A stretch of 64,000 nucleotides of DNA from Xylona heveae TC161 (Eukaryota; Ascomycota; Xylonomycetes; Xylonales; Xylonaceae), in assembly GCF_001619985.1 (NCBI RefSeq), contig NW_017264206.1, positions 372,001 through 436,000 on the forward strand. Reading direction: 5' to 3'. Under the pieces are notes generated by a model, which saw only the letters and a list, made by a program, of their open reading frames with translations, was not told the DNA's origin and made no database searches. Both the position numbers and the translations under genes were made by a program. Positions 26,158-39,049 of the stretch are shown here, in pieces (positions within the stretch are counted from its first letter, which is position 1; each line of letters starts with the position of its first letter).

Positions 26158-28651
26158 ATGTGTTTACATAGGTGTTATGCCTGTGGACTACAGCTTGGTG
26201 AAATGGAGTTAACATGGTTGAATTGGTTGAACTGTGGTAATATCGCTACTTGGCACGATCAATCGAGCCTGGATTAACTTTGCTTTAGTCAGGTGGTTGA
26301 ATTCAGACGTCGAAGTAATCACAGATGTTATACGCCAAGCTTCAATTTACCAAGCGCCCTCAACCTCATACTTGGACGGACAGCAAGTTATTGATGGCTC
26401 ATTTGTATTTGGAATTCATACTGCATGTTACACTATCCTGGCCATGGTCCTAAAAAGGGTCGGATTGAACTGCATATCACCAATCTTTTGTGAGCTGCTC
26501 CATACAATTCCATTTTCTAAATGGTTTGAGGCAGACAGCGCCGCATTACACATTGAGTTTGATGGTCGTCGAATACACTATCTTCCCGAGAAGATAGATC
26601 CCAAAAGTACAGACGAGACGGATTTCATTTTTGCTGACCCTGTTGCAATCTCCTGGGAGGATATTGAGCGATGCACAACGATATATCCAGAAACGAGCGG
26701 ACCGATTGTGACCATGTTCCGGGATTTAGAATCAGACATCTTTTCCAAAGTTCCCGAAGAAATCATCTGCTCAATATTCGATAATTTACCTACTAAAGAT
26801 GTACGAAATTTGAGAAGCTTGAGTGCTGCTGCTGCACGAACTAGGCTCCCTACAAGATTTTGGTCCACTCGTCTCCGGGAGGATCTACCCTATGTGAAAC
26901 TGCTTAAAGGACAAAGCAACCTTGGGTATGAAGCACAGTACAAACTTGTCAAGAAAACACTGAGAAATGGGATTGGAAATACGGCAAAATCATTGAGGAA
27001 TCTTCGCAGAATTGCAAAGCAAGCTGATCAACTCTGCACAATCATTCGGTTGAGAGCTCCGATGGCTCCAGGCAAGGGAACCTCTTTTATCGATTTCTGT
27101 TTCGAGCCCGAGACCGGCCCCATAAACTTTTCCATGCTTTCCGTTGGCCATACACGCTATATCTCCGGGATTCGAGTTTCTGACGGCTCTGACGGGTGTG
27201 GATGGAACTATCAAGGCTCTTTGCAGCGCCTTCCCGTACATTTGATTTCACCGCCAATGGAACTAGTTCTTTCCAACACAGAAGGGGGTTATGTCGGGAT
27301 TGGTTTCACGGATGCTTCGGGGAAAGAGACATTCATTGGTCAACGGTCTGGACTCAATATAGGCATAGGCAAATGCTGCATCAAAAGTGGTGATATATTG
27401 CGTTTTGATTTTGATGTAAGACGCAGAAGGATGGTTCACCGGCCTGGGATGCTAACACGACATAGACCTTCAAGCTCGTATCTGTCAAGCTTGGCCCGCC
27501 AGGATCATTAAGAACTCCATTAACGTGGATGCCGCAATTACCGCCAACTTGCACACCAATCTCATTGAGCGAGCCTCACTCATCTCTTCGCGGCGAAGAA
27601 TCATACCATGTGTGCCATTTTGGTGGGCCGAACGGGTGCCATTTAGAAACACTAATCCAAATAAATGCATTCTTTGTTGGTCCTGGCCTTTCGATCACCG
27701 GAATGGAATTCATCTATACAAAAGAACAAGTGCAACAGTGGGGAACTTGTTACGGGACTCGACAATGTAAGATTATCGACGGGCCTGGCGGTGAGCGAGT
27801 CCTTGGAATAGGAGTTACATCTACTCAAATTGGTATTGAGCAAATCAGAGTAAGTTCCCATTCCCAATCGCAGTCACTTTAACCCTTTCTAAGAAAAGTT
27901 GAAGCTACGAACCAACGGGCATCAAGAACTTGTATTCAAATGTCCTGAAAGCGATTATGCACTCCCTGCAATAAGATACAAGGGACTTATTACGGGAGTC
28001 TATGGCTTATTCAGGAGTTTAAATGACAGATTTATAGGCGTGAAGTTTCTAAAGGAGATGGGGATCCTAACAGAGTCTGGGCCTATACCATCGTTTGTGT
28101 CCAAAAATTTGACCCCGTCCGAGCTTGAAGTCGCAATTCCCACTGATATGCTGTCTACCGTAAAGATCAATTCATGGGGAGCATTTATCTCATCTGCCTC
28201 CCTGGATGGAATTGAAACTGTCGAGGTCGCTATCAATCGCCACAAGAGGTTAACGGGAATGAAGCTCACCTATGGCAATTGCCAATCTAGTGCAATATTG
28301 GCAGATTTTCCATCTAGAAACGGATACACCGAGACAGTGTGCTTTTCAGCTTTCGAATCCATAATGCAGATGACATGCCACTACCAAGTGATGCAAGGAC
28401 AGCCATTCTGCCGCAAAATTCTCAAAAGCTTACACATTCGAACAAATCAACGAGACATTACACTCGGCCAGACTCACTGTGCCTGTGCCGGCACTGCCGC
28501 ACATAGTCAGACTCACATTGTCGACGGGAAGCATTGCCAGCCTAATCAAGCCCGGATACTGGGTTCAACATATTCTAGCAGCATGCACAAGCGGAAGTTT
28601 GATGAAATATTGACAGATTTATTGCCTACTACAAAGTCAAAGGCAAGCTAG
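26158..28651 (+). CDS. F-box protein, DUF7600-like, copy B
   Basis: Exons 26158-26236, 26289-27415, 27466-27849 and 27899-28651 give 780 aa. The short first exon encodes MCLHRCYACGLQLGE, a CxxC start like a half zinc ribbon. An F-box-like segment follows near residues 178-220 (VPEEIICSIFDNLPTKDV). The rest aligns along its length with copy A at the left end, including motifs such as LRRIAKQADQLCTIIRLRAP and the C-terminal GMKLTYGNCQ. Intron positions match. As an F-box protein it should recruit substrates to SCF ligase; no substrate is implied by the sequence. All four exons join in frame, so this copy looks intact. A MITE begins 201 bp after its stop. Confidence 0.85.
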
Positions 28652-29831
28652 TTCCATCAATTTACGCAAAAGATGGAGTACTGACTCGAATACCATTAGA
28701 TTATTTGGATATACAATGCAGAATATGATGAAGTCTTTCATACCATTCATACCGCTCATACCGTTTAGAAGAACGTTTCCTCTTAAATCCTTTTACTGTG
28801 TATACAAGCTCTAGTTCAATATTTAAACCATGTCATACATGCTCTGGACTAGGGTGTCGGTTGGGGCCGGTGGAAACTGGTGGTCTTTGGTCTTTTACAC
28901 AGCCAATCCAGACCAAGTGTGGAATTTTGAAAGTAGGACCAGACCACCTTGGGTCGATCTTTTGAACATGTCTCCACCAGTCTATGATCACCACCAACAT
29001 TACATTTTAGGAAGTACATCAACAATCAGTGATGGGTTTAGTTGAAAAGACCATCCACGCCCGGTCTGGAGTTTGGTCTTGGTCTTTACCTTAAAGACTG
29101 ACCCAGACCAGACCAGACCAACGGACACCCTACTCTAGTTCAATATTTAAATCATGTAATACAGTAATAGTAATACACACTCTGGACCCTAATGAAACAC
29201 TTACACCGTTACACGTTCGTGCTTAATTTCAATTTGCTCATCCAGCCAACAAACGCAGTGCAGAGATCGAGGCGCTCAGCCGAACGACTTTACTATGAGT
29301 GTTTACCGTTTTCGAGATAATGCTAACCCCTTGGTCGCAATCCTACCCCCAGCTCGCAAAGTATATTCCTTACATACCTGGACTGCGCACAACCTTGGTA
29401 TACATGATAGAAGTCCTTATAATACAACTAGGTAAGATAATAGTGAAATGAGCTATACTTGTAAAGATACGCATATTAAAGCTCTATATAGATATAATTT
29501 AGAAGAAAAATAAAAAGAAAAGAAGCAAAAAGAAAAGAAAAGAAATGAAATGAAAGAGAAAAAGTGATTGACTAGAGGAAATATCGTCTTTCATTTTTGT
29601 ACTAAAATGGGTATCTATACAAGGGCTGATAATACAGAAAGAGCGGGGAAAGATATATATATATATATATATCAAAACATCCTGGAGCGGAGAAAAATAA
29701 CGCATTGGGAACTATACCCAGAGCCCGAGAAGGAGAAAAGGAATCATGAGACAAATAGAACCACGGTAAATACGATTTCCCCGTAATTTCCCCGTAAAGA
29801 GAACAGAATTGATCAGACAGTCCTGCGGCAT
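28652..29831. other. Intergenic region with MITE copy 2 and simple repeats
   Basis: No gene was recognised. It contains the MITE (28852-29130), an A/G-rich run (about 29500-29570) and an (AT)10 microsatellite at 29653-29672. Confidence 0.55.
28852..29130. mobile_element. MITE copy 2, 279 bp, inverted relative to copy 1
   Basis: Begins GGGTGTCGGTTGG and ends CCAACGGACACCC, flanked by TA (28850-28851 and 29131-29132). Its reverse complement aligns with copy 1 almost throughout; it lacks roughly 75-90 bp of the interior and has one mismatch in a terminal repeat. There is no coding capacity. It lies just downstream of F-box copy B. Confidence 0.85.
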
Positions 29832-29954
29832 CTATGGAGGCATGTACATGCCCGCGACCCAGTCGCTTGCGGGTGGATCCCAGCCTACGTCGAGAGTTTG
29901 CATGAAGTTATCCCAGAATTCCTGTACCCGAATTAGCGTGTATATAAGAAGATA

Positions 29955-29991
<37 letters not shown>

Positions 29992-32900
29992 CAAATATGG
30001 AGAGCGCAGAAAAAAAAAATGGGAAACATACTCTATCAATTGCAGAATTCCATGCCATGCTCTCATTCTGCGCAGACCCTGAACCTGGACTTGTGCCTGT
30101 GGCGTCGAGCTGCATACTATTATGATCGAGGCCTGGGATATGAAAGTCCGACGGCGCGGCTGCAGCTGCTTCAAAGGGGGTAGGCAGGCCAGCAGGCGAG
30201 GGAACGACAGTGGGATCGAAGCAATTAGCTTGATGTTGTTGTCGGCTCATGTGACCTGACCCAACGAGACCAGGAGTATTAGGTCCGTTCAGCATGACGT
30301 CCTGCGCGGACGTGGGTGTCAACATGTTTATTGAAGGCGATGTTGACTGGTGGTGCTGGTGTTGTTGTTGATCACGGGGACTAACGCCTGCGCTACTGCC
30401 GGCCATGGCGGAGAAGTCTGCAGTCGCGAGCGCGGGATCTTGTATTGCCGCGGCTTTCCCCTTTCGCTTGTTGTTAGATGAAGCGTTTGGTTGATCGTCG
30501 GCATCAATTGGCTGCAACCGGACAAAGGACTCGGGATAGTTGCCTGGATGTGTTGGTCCTGCTGCTGCTGCTGCCGGTCTTGGTACGCTGGGCTTGGTGG
30601 GGAGGGTTTTCTTTTTGCAAGTAACACAAGGACCGGGACAGGTGACGGGAGGGCCAGGACAATGGTCAGGTTCCTTGGCTTTTCCAATCAAGCACGACAC
30701 GGCGTTAAATGTCAGAGATGCTTTCAAGCACGTCTTTTTCCAATCGGCATAAATGTCTTCGGCGTCATGCAGTACTTTGAACAAGTCGTCCTTGGAAAAG
30801 CGAAGCTCGCCTGCCAGCGCGTGCGCCGTTGGCGTCGCAGTTGATTGATCATTCTGCTGTGGCTCCTGCGGCCGCTGCGGCTGCTGCTGAATCTTCTGCC
30901 CTTTGGTCAAATCTTTTATGGCAAAACAGACAATAACGGCTGCATGCAAGACGTCGTGCGTGAGCAATGACTCGGTAAGCCATTCAACTTGATCCAGTAG
31001 CGATGAATCAACTTGGTATAATTGTACCGTATGTTGAAGTAACGCAACGGCTGCTTCGACCGACGCCTGATACGATGTTGCAAACCGCATGTTGTTTCTG
31101 AATCGTAGCGTATACGGCGTATGTAAGGCTAACAAGGCCTTTTGGTAAAGAATGTCCAACGCACAGCGCTGACTGATGAGCCAGAGGGGGTCGCCGCCCC
31201 ACCGGACTAGGGGTTTCAGGCGGAGCATATCTGGACTTGACGATAAGATTTCTTTGAGTTTATAGTCCCATTTGAGAATATCTTCGTACGAAACTCCAGC
31301 GCGGAGAGTGGTGGTTTGGGCAACGATGCTAGCAAAGGCAAGGGATAACCGTGTCTTGATGATGAGAAATGACGTGCCCGTGTATTCTGTGAGCGGTCGA
31401 CCAGGAGGGAGCTCAGTGGCCTCGCGACTGAGTTCGTGATCGTGAATGTTTAGTGGCATCTCGCTGTTGGATTCTACATGATACATGGTTGACGGAAGCC
31501 CAATGTGAAGGGATCCGAGAATGTCGGTGCACAGCACTGTCGCCCAAAGGCGGCGCCGGACTTCGGATACGGAAGCCGGAATGGTCCCGTACGGTTTGGG
31601 ATCTCGGTGCAAACCCATGCTGAGTGCCATGCGGGCAATCGCGCCGTGAAAGACCCAAAGCGAGCCCTGAACTTCCTCAACGCGCATTCTGCGGGCGAAG
31701 AAGACGAGAATCATGGCCGTGAGGGTTGACGGAGTGGGTTTTCGTGTAAAGTTGCCGGACAAAAAGAGACATTGTTCAGTAGCGCGGATGTAGGAAAACG
31801 CAGATGCGAGCGCCGATTCCCACGGTTCGCGGGGGATGTTGACGCTCCCGAGGTTCGAGTGCACAGCCAATGCGATGATTGCGAATAAAAGGGAGAGCCA
31901 GCCAAAGTCGACATTCTCGGCATCAAAGTCGGGCTTGGAATAGTTTATCCAGAAAGCATTATACTAGTAACAATCAGCCAAAACTTGATCCCTCTATAGA
32001 AATTTATTCAAGCTCTTCAGACGGAAACATACCTCTTCATGAAACGTCGGCTCGTGCAAGACATGATACGAGCGATTGAAAAACGAAAAGAATCGATCGA
32101 CCAGCGAGTCGACAGTCTTGCGCTCCGGCAACGTCTGCAGCATTCGCGCTTTTGTCACTGGCTTCAGTGTACTAAACGGAAACCGAATCAAGATGGAATT
32201 CCCATTTCCTTCCAGCATGTCCAATCCACCACCACACAGCGCCAGCTCTGGATTGGTCTTTAATAGTTTCATTTGGCTCTTCTTCTTGGTTAGAAGATGC
32301 GCTGCACTTGGTTTTGTGTGTCCATAAATGCCCTTGAAATCGGCCATTTCTGGCGGCACCATGGCCCAATGGCTGGCGCCCCAGTATGTCAGGATGCCTC
32401 GATGGGATCTCATCACACCCAAGGCCCGGGCAGTGTCCTCGTCAGTGGCATTGATAGAGGCGGATGACACTTCGTGTGGACTGAACGGTTCACTCGAGCT
32501 CGCTGCACTGACGCTCCCTCTAAAAGGCAGGGAGATATCCGCGTCGCGAAACATGTCTCTGTCGATCTGTATGCCTCCGAGATTGGCCGTAGGCATGGGA
32601 GCCAGACCCCGTGCATCGCGCATTTGGACATTTTCCGACATGAGATGCAGCACGAGCTTTTCCAATCGGTCAATTCGATCGCGAGCATGTGGTGCTTTCG
32701 AGTCCGAGGGGTCATCGGTGCCATTGGCTAAAGGGGACTGGGCTCGTCCATAGACGTCCGAAAAGGCCCGCTGTGCTGGACGAGCCTTACGGTTGGTAAT
32801 GTAGACGCATTTGTCGACGCAATTGCGTTTGATGCAGTGGTTGCAAGGCCGAGCTCGATTGCATTTGACCTTTCGCGCTCGACATTCGGTGCAAGACAAT

Positions 32901-33019
32901 GAGATGCGGTTACGATTACGGCGTGGAATGACGCGGTTGACGGACCCCGCTCTGGTGGAATGAGAGCTCTCCTCCCCCGAAGGGGGGGTCATGACTTGGT
33001 CTTCTTCTTCTTCACCCAT
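29832..33019 (-). CDS. Zn2Cys6 fungal-specific transcription factor, 1002 aa
   Basis: Exons 33019-32033, 31963-30032 and 29921-29832. The binuclear zinc cluster is at about residues 43-71 (CTECRARKVKC...CNHCIKRNCVDKC, spaced C-x2-C-x6-C-x5-C-x2-C-x8-C) and is followed by a short dimerisation helix (RIDRLEKLVLHLMSEN). The middle carries a fungal_trans domain (exon 2, including LWVFHGAIARMALSMGLHRD and RRRLWATVLCTDI). The C-terminus is Gln/Pro/Ser-rich, probably an activation region. The last exon is only 30 codons and ends in DWVAGMYMPP. The last intron (30031-29922) holds a GA microsatellite. A (GCA)n run lies directly before the start ATG. I do not recognise the specific regulator. Confidence 0.9.
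29958..29990. repeat. (GA)n microsatellite inside an intron
   Basis: An uninterrupted GA run of 33 nt lies within the 110-nt last intron of the Zn2Cys6 gene; on the transcript strand it is a (TC)n polypyrimidine tract. Confidence 0.9.
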
Positions 33020-33929
33020 TGTTGCTGCTGCTGCTGCTGCTGCTGCTGCCGCTTGTGCAGTTGGTCCTCGAGTTCAGAGGATGGCAGGATGCAATTCGCA
33101 TTGTCAGTTTGACAGAGTTGCAATTTTTCCGAGTGTTTGTCTCTAGGAGAGGACTCCACATTTCACATATCTTATTTTTGAATTGAGCTAAAGCCATTCT
33201 GGAGTCAACCAGGTTCAACGTCAGTAGTGAATCTCCGACCTGCACACCAAACAAAAAAGAGTCAACTGGTGCGGGCGGGAGGGTGAGATTATTTCCTAAT
33301 TCGGCTTAACCCCTAGGCATCCAACCCTCTTATCTCCGAAGACCGAACTTCACACTCCCCGAAAGACCGAAGGCCGAACATCAACAGCGAGAAAATGTGC
33401 TCCCGCATGGTGTTTCTAGCAAAATAGGGCTTGCGCTAGAATAGAAATAGAGTTATCAATCTCATGAGCATCCACGCGCAGGTGGCATTATCAGATCCTT
33501 CAGTCACTGTTTCGTCATCACTATGCCACCAATTTCCGTAAATCTGTTCGCAGGAAGTTGATACCGAGGTATCTCATATCATATTGACTTTGCCTACCGC
33601 ACGCGCTTCATAACCCCGGTTTGCAACTAGCTCGCTTTGGAGAACAGAGAGGAAGGAAGGAGGAAAGAGAGGAGAGTAAAGGTGGTGTGAAGGATAGAAA
33701 GAAAAGGAACATGAGTAAAAGGCCCTTCGCTTGTACCAGTCAGTCGCCAATCGCCCATGCCCAAACAACGCATCAACTGCTTTGATTGAGCATATCGCCG
33801 TGTACTCAGATTTCATAGGTGCTCGAACAACAGTGCCTACCATGATGCCGAGATCTTAGAGAAAAAAAAAGGGGGCTTAATGTTAGTTCGGCCTTTTAAA
33901 TCAATAAATAACCCCAAAAACGACAAATT
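33020..33929. other. Intergenic region
   Basis: This is the promoter of the Zn2Cys6 gene and the 3' flank of the stress-protein gene. A 90-codon frame at 33574-33843 (minus, ATG start) has no recognisable domain and is not called. Confidence 0.45.
33021..33049. repeat. Trinucleotide (GCA)n run before a start codon
   Basis: About nine TGC units on the plus strand, read as (GCA)n in the 5' leader of the minus-strand Zn2Cys6 gene, ending one base before the ATG at 33019. Confidence 0.85.
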
Positions 33930-36043
33930 TTAATCAATCTTGGCTGCTGCGAGACCTTTCGGGCTTGTCAGATTGTTGGAAAGACGGATATTCGTCTTCT
34001 TGTATTTGCTGTGCTTTCGCAGCCTCTTACGAGCCACCATAACAGGGACCGACGATTTGGTAACAATATAATTGGAGAATGATCCCAGAAGAACACTGTT
34101 CATGTGAGTGATGAGCATCTGAAATGCGCTTTTTTTTTGGAAATAGATTACATACCCTTTGAGTGCACTTCTACCTCTTGATCCAAGAACCACTAGCGTT
34201 GGCTCAATAAAGTCAATCTATACAAAGATTTAGCCATTTCTACTTCTCTTGAACCCAAGGCGAGACGACGTGGAACTTACCACTTCTGTGATCAAGTGCT
34301 TCGGGCTCTTGCAATGTATCACCTCCACGACAACTCGCACTTGTAGCCGCGTTTTACGCAGCAGGCGAATACACCGTTGGGAAATATCCTCTGCGGCCCG
34401 AAAACGTTCCTGCTCCGGTCTAGAGAGGTTCCGAGTACTGGGAGAGCTGCTGGCTCCACCAGCAAGATGAGCGGCCTGACCCAGCGGAGAGAGAGCATGC
34501 AGATGAGATGTTGACTGATCAGCAGTTAACGATCCCACTACAGCAGCCGTATCCTGAACGGCCAAGGCGCCCTCGCCAATCGCAACGCCCTGGTTACCCT
34601 CCAGATCGCCGCCTTTGCCTGTAGCACCTTCCTCATCAATGGCGTAAAAAGCAAGCAACGTATCGCCATCTCGGAGTACCGTTCCAATCGTCCATTCAAG
34701 TGCGTGCGCGGCTTCATCACTAAGATCCGTGGCCACCAAATAAGTCCTTTGTCGGCGCAGACCGTCCTCGGCCTCCTGCTGCATCTTGGAAAATTCACCC
34801 CGAATTACTGTCCGGATAGCACGGTGAGATCCTGGAGTCGATGTGATCTTGGACATGGCGATATTCATCCGTTGCGCGCGCCTAATGTCGGTAAGATCCT
34901 GTTCCGTATCGGAGGTGACTGGAGTCGAAGCGCCGGAAGCGGTCATGTCGAAGCTGGTCGTGGGATGCACGCCCGGGCGTTTATTTGTTAACTTTTCACC
35001 TCCTGGCCCAGTTATGGTCACAGAAGGCTCGAGCAGAGACTTCACCTTGTAGCCAGACGCAACTCGCTTTCCTGGAAAAAGCACAATTAGCGGAGGTCCA
35101 TCAATTGCTGTCATGTATTTTACAACATACTCTCTTCGTCCGAAGCCGCCATCAAGCTCTTGGCAGTCTTATTCTTTGCTTTATTTCCCATACCGGCCGG
35201 AGTATTCTTTGAAGTGTCATCACTATCTCGTCGACCTTTCCGGCCCCGTCGACCGTCTCCATCCCACTCATCCCCAGAACTTCCGTCATCAGAGTCATCG
35301 CTACTCGATACCGCGGCCTCGTCGTCATCGGCATCGATATCTTTATTTAGCCGAACACCACCAGACGGAGACAAGCTTTCGCCGCTGTCCGAGCGCACAC
35401 GATCTCTTGCCAAACTTGACAGACTGCCACCAGACTTGCGCAAGGCAGCATCAGAGAGCCTCCGATATGCACTGTTCATATCAACCACCTTTCCATCATC
35501 TAACGTATACCTTCCCGGAGTAGGCATCGGATTGAACGAGTTGGTGTTGAGCGAGCTATGGCGCGGAGAGACTGAACGTCCCAAGCGCGTCGAGGGTGAT
35601 TTTGATTTGTGCTGTGATATTCCAGCAGTCGAGTTGTGACGTCCTCTTCCCTGCCGATACGAAGTATCGGTATGTCCTTGTAAGATATCTGTGATCGCGC
35701 TTGGCAAACCGCTCTTGCTCTGCGAGCCCCGTTTGGGCGCTGGGTTGGGCGTATTCGGAAGGGGATCGAACTGGTATTCGCTGGTTGGATCGGTCCGCGT
35801 TCCAGGTCTGCTTGCACCGACATTACTCCCTGCTATTGATGCATGTCGAGCTGCTGCTGCTGATTTCCCTGTAATGTCGAGCATGCTCCTCACCGGCGAC
35901 CTAGGTCCAGGTGGACTGGCCCCTCGGTGCCTATGGGCGAGAGAAGGCGCTTCAGCTGGAGGGTGGCCGCCATCATTCTTTGCTCCTCCCAGAAGCCTCA
36001 AAATCTCCTGACGCTCCTCGTCTAGCGCGGATTCCAGCGACAT
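33930..36043 (-). CDS. Universal stress protein (Usp) domain protein, 643 aa
   Basis: Exons 36043-35131, 35071-34281, 34217-34156 and 34095-33930. The N-terminal half (to about residue 330) is Ser/Pro/Arg-rich and probably disordered, starting MSLESALDEERQEIL, with an Asp/Ser run around DDDEAAVSSSDDSDDGSS. The Usp fold follows (about 410-605): RTYLVATDLSDEAAHALEW opens it and VVLGSRGRSALKGVLLGS closes it with the G-x2-G-x9-G(S/T)-type ATP-binding signature split by an intron. A basic tail (RKRLRKHSKYKK) could act in nuclear or membrane targeting. Fungal members are linked to stress responses, but no biochemical role is fixed. A long acidic/Gly insert sits inside the Usp domain. Confidence 0.9.
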
Positions 36044-37230
36044 GGCGTAGTTTGCTAGGCGCAAATAAAGCTTGAAGAGCTGGGAGGAGCTTTTGGGGCG
36101 TCGATTATATCGTTCAGCACAGCTCGATACGAGAAGCCTTAGATCCCGATTCCTGCGCTTCAGAGGTATGAGCAGAAAATTCCAATACGATGGCTAGTGA
36201 ATGTAGGCGGTTGTTATTGTTATGTGAGAATTATGGTAGCTGTTCTCCCCGTCTTCATATGATCGTCGAAAATAGTTCCGGCTCGGATCGAAGTGGAAAG
36301 AGCCGGAGCGGGGCAGAGCGATAGATGACACTTATCAGTATATCTCTATTATGTTCATAGAGTGGAAGTGACCATATTAAGATGTGCACATTCAACGATG
36401 AGACAATCACGAGCAATTGGAAGTGAAGAAGAGCTCAATAGCTTCAAAAAGTATCAGTCATCGCCAGCTGGACGAGGCGGCTCGCGTGCGTAATTTGTGT
36501 GTGGATATACCGGGCGGGGAAAGCCAAGGCGGACCGGTGATGCTCCAACGAGGTTAATTCACCGTCTAGTTGACTTGGCAAGCTCTACTGCCGCGACAAG
36601 TGTATCCTTTCCATTCTTGGCTCTACGTAATGTATCTCTTTGCTGCAGACACAATTTTCGACTTTCGAAAACTCGGCCCATGAGCCATTTATGAAAATCC
36701 ACGAACCGATCAGTCCCTTCCGTTTCGGCAGGGAGAACATAACCTTTCTCACGAGCTTATCTGATCGCGATTGTGATGAATAACTGTGAACGATCATTCT
36801 CCCGGAAACATTTCCCTACAGACGTTTTCTTTCCCTTGGCGCATACGAAATATAGTTGACCTGTTCGGAAATGCAACAATTGCCAGAACAGTTGTTTGTC
36901 CACAGAGTGCGTCCAACCCAACAGATATCTATGGTACCGATTCCTGATATCCGTACTGCACAGCTCCATTTCGGATTCGCTTCAACTCCTTCTGCAGTCG
37001 GTATTGGCCGTAGCAAAATATAACCTCAAACGATGCCTCAAGAAGCTTTTATGACAATAAATGAAAATAAGAATATATTGAAATTTTGAAAAGCCTAACC
37101 CTAGAAAATGCCATTCATGATATACACTGAAATTTTGAAGAATCGAGAACCCTCATTTCAAGAGTGGTCTCCTCGTTGGAATCGAAGTTTTTGTACAACG
37201 CTCACTAACAGAAGTAGATCGTATAAAGGC
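36044..37230. other. Intergenic region
   Basis: Promoter of the Usp gene (left) and 3' flank of the ribosomal protein gene (right). Short frames on both strands show no domain. Nothing else was seen. Confidence 0.5.
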
Positions 37231-38506
37231 TTATCTCCTCCTGTTATAAAAGGACAAATTGGCACGCGAGGTAATAGCAAGCTTGTGTAGCGCGTTCCTC
37301 CTGTCCCACACGGCACTACGGCCCTCCATGACCGCAATAACTTCATCTGCCACTCGCTGGGCAAACTGACCACTTCCACTACCTCTCGACTTTCTCTTGC
37401 TGGCGGCCTCCAGGATCCAAGTAATGGCTTTACGTCTGCGCTGGCGGAGGTTCAAGGGATTGGGGAGCTGCAGGGCGACACCACCACCAGCTGCGCCCTT
37501 CATGGATTTGATACGGAGCAGGGGAGCGACAGAGTCGATAGCGAGGGTCAGATAGAGGACGGGGTTCAGCGGAAGGTGGGATGGCGGAGGAGCAGACGGG
37601 AGAAGAGGTCGAGCTGGGTTGATTGAAGGCGTGGGTGCTGTTCGAATGATGGACAGAATACGCGACATGTCCTGGACAAAGTGTGACGTCAGTGTCTGAG
37701 GAAAGGTATTATACAGGAGAAAAGTAGGGCATATCGACTTCAAAAGAATCGTATGCAAAAAAAGATGTGAAAATTATAGTGCTTACCTGTTGCGCCTTGC
37801 TCAGCTTGCCGTCCCACATCAGAAGGTTGGTAAATTGCTTGACGACCGGGTCGTATCGTTGCTTGAGAAGATTCTCGGTCGGGAGAGGAAATTCAGGAAT
37901 GCCAAACTTTGAGCCCTCAAGATTGACAACAGTGGGATCCTCGACAGCAGTGGTGAGAGCGGCCGAGCGACGGGTAGATGTGGAAAAGGATCGAGTGCCT
38001 TTTGGTCCGGAAGGCGGTTCAACCTGGTCTTTCAAAACCTTGGGGGCCTTCTTGAGACCGTCCTGGTCGCGCTCCAGAATCTGTCAAGGGCTTCTGTCAG
38101 ATATTGTCTCGCAACTTATATACGTATTGCTGTGATCTTCTCTTATCGTTCCCAGATCGTGCGCAATGGGAGACCATTTCTAGGACAAAAAGGACGTAAT
38201 AAAATGGATACCCACCTCCTGAATTGGCGTTCCCTGCTCGAGCTCAGGTCCACCTTCACCGGTGATTCTTCCAAGAGCAGCTGCTTCCTCACTGACGTGC
38301 GGCAAGTGATCCATATTCGGGCCAACCTTGGGCGGGACGTCATCAACCGGCGCCTTCTTGTCGTCGGCGAAACCCCTACATAAGTTTTGGGATCTGACAG
38401 ACGCTGAAGCAAGCGCAATTGTAGGCCGAGCGGTGGGTGCTGCAATGGGACGTGATAGAATTGTGAGTGGTCTGCCCAGGGGCAGGAGACTTAGTCGTGG
38501 AGGCAT
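37231..38506 (-). CDS. RSM7: Mitochondrial small-subunit ribosomal protein uS7m
   Basis: Exons 38506-38216, 38080-37787 and 37671-37231 give 341 aa. The C-terminal half is the S7 fold: helix pairs ending VALQLPNPLNLRQRRRKAITW, and the closing KRKSRGSGSGQFAQRVADEV and RANLSFYNRRR. The N-terminus (MPPRLSLLPLGRPL..., Arg/Ser/Ala-rich, no acidic residues for about 45 residues) is a mitochondrial presequence. The protein binds the 3' major domain of the small mitochondrial rRNA. It is much longer than bacterial S7 because of the N-terminal extension, usual for fungi. It is transcribed away from the gene at 39050. Confidence 0.93.
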
Positions 38507-39049
38507 GGTCGATATGTAATGCTGCTGAGATTTTGAGACTGGAATCTCTCCATAGCATGATGATGCCAAAATCAATTCGCATACAAGTTGTGGCTGACGA
38601 TGAGTCAGCATTGACTATGCACCGCCACATGAACCAGCCACAGGCTGTAGCTGTACCATCACATGCTAGCGCTGTCAGAATGCGGACGAGCTCACTGCAT
38701 GCAGAAGAGGAAATGTATGAGCAGCATAAGGTAGTGGTCGAAGGTGTAATGATCTGCAGTCATGTCCTCTGAAACTTCCAGCATTACTACTCTGAGACGT
38801 AACATCAATTCTCAGCAACATTCGTTATACTTCTTCTCTCCTACCCCAGATGATACTCTCCACGGCGGACTATTATTGTTCCCCGGTTTCCCCGCAATAG
38901 ATGCCAAGGGGGGCATTGCTTGGAGGGACAAATAACCTCTCGGCTTTTGTCAGACTTTATCCTTTGCTTGTGCGCCTCTAGCTGAATAGTTACTGTGCTC
39001 CTGGAATCATCATTTTTACCATTACAATCACACTACGTCTTCTTTGACA
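38507..39049. other. Divergent promoter region
   Basis: A 543-bp region between uS7m (minus) and the gene at 39050 (plus). No repeat or RNA gene was seen. Confidence 0.5.

Noticed and set aside
29832-33019. XlnR-type xylanase regulator
   Set aside because: The zinc cluster (SLSCTECRARKVKC) differs from the XlnR type (ACDQCNQLRTKCDG); only the general class is supported.
23220-33019. Secondary-metabolite gene cluster around the Zn2Cys6 factor
   Set aside because: No polyketide, peptide or terpene synthase, P450 or transporter is present nearby.
33574-33843. 90-codon minus-strand frame with ATG
   Set aside because: No recognisable domain; hydrophobic Phe/Ser/Pro-rich end is consistent with chance reading of an A/G-rich tract.
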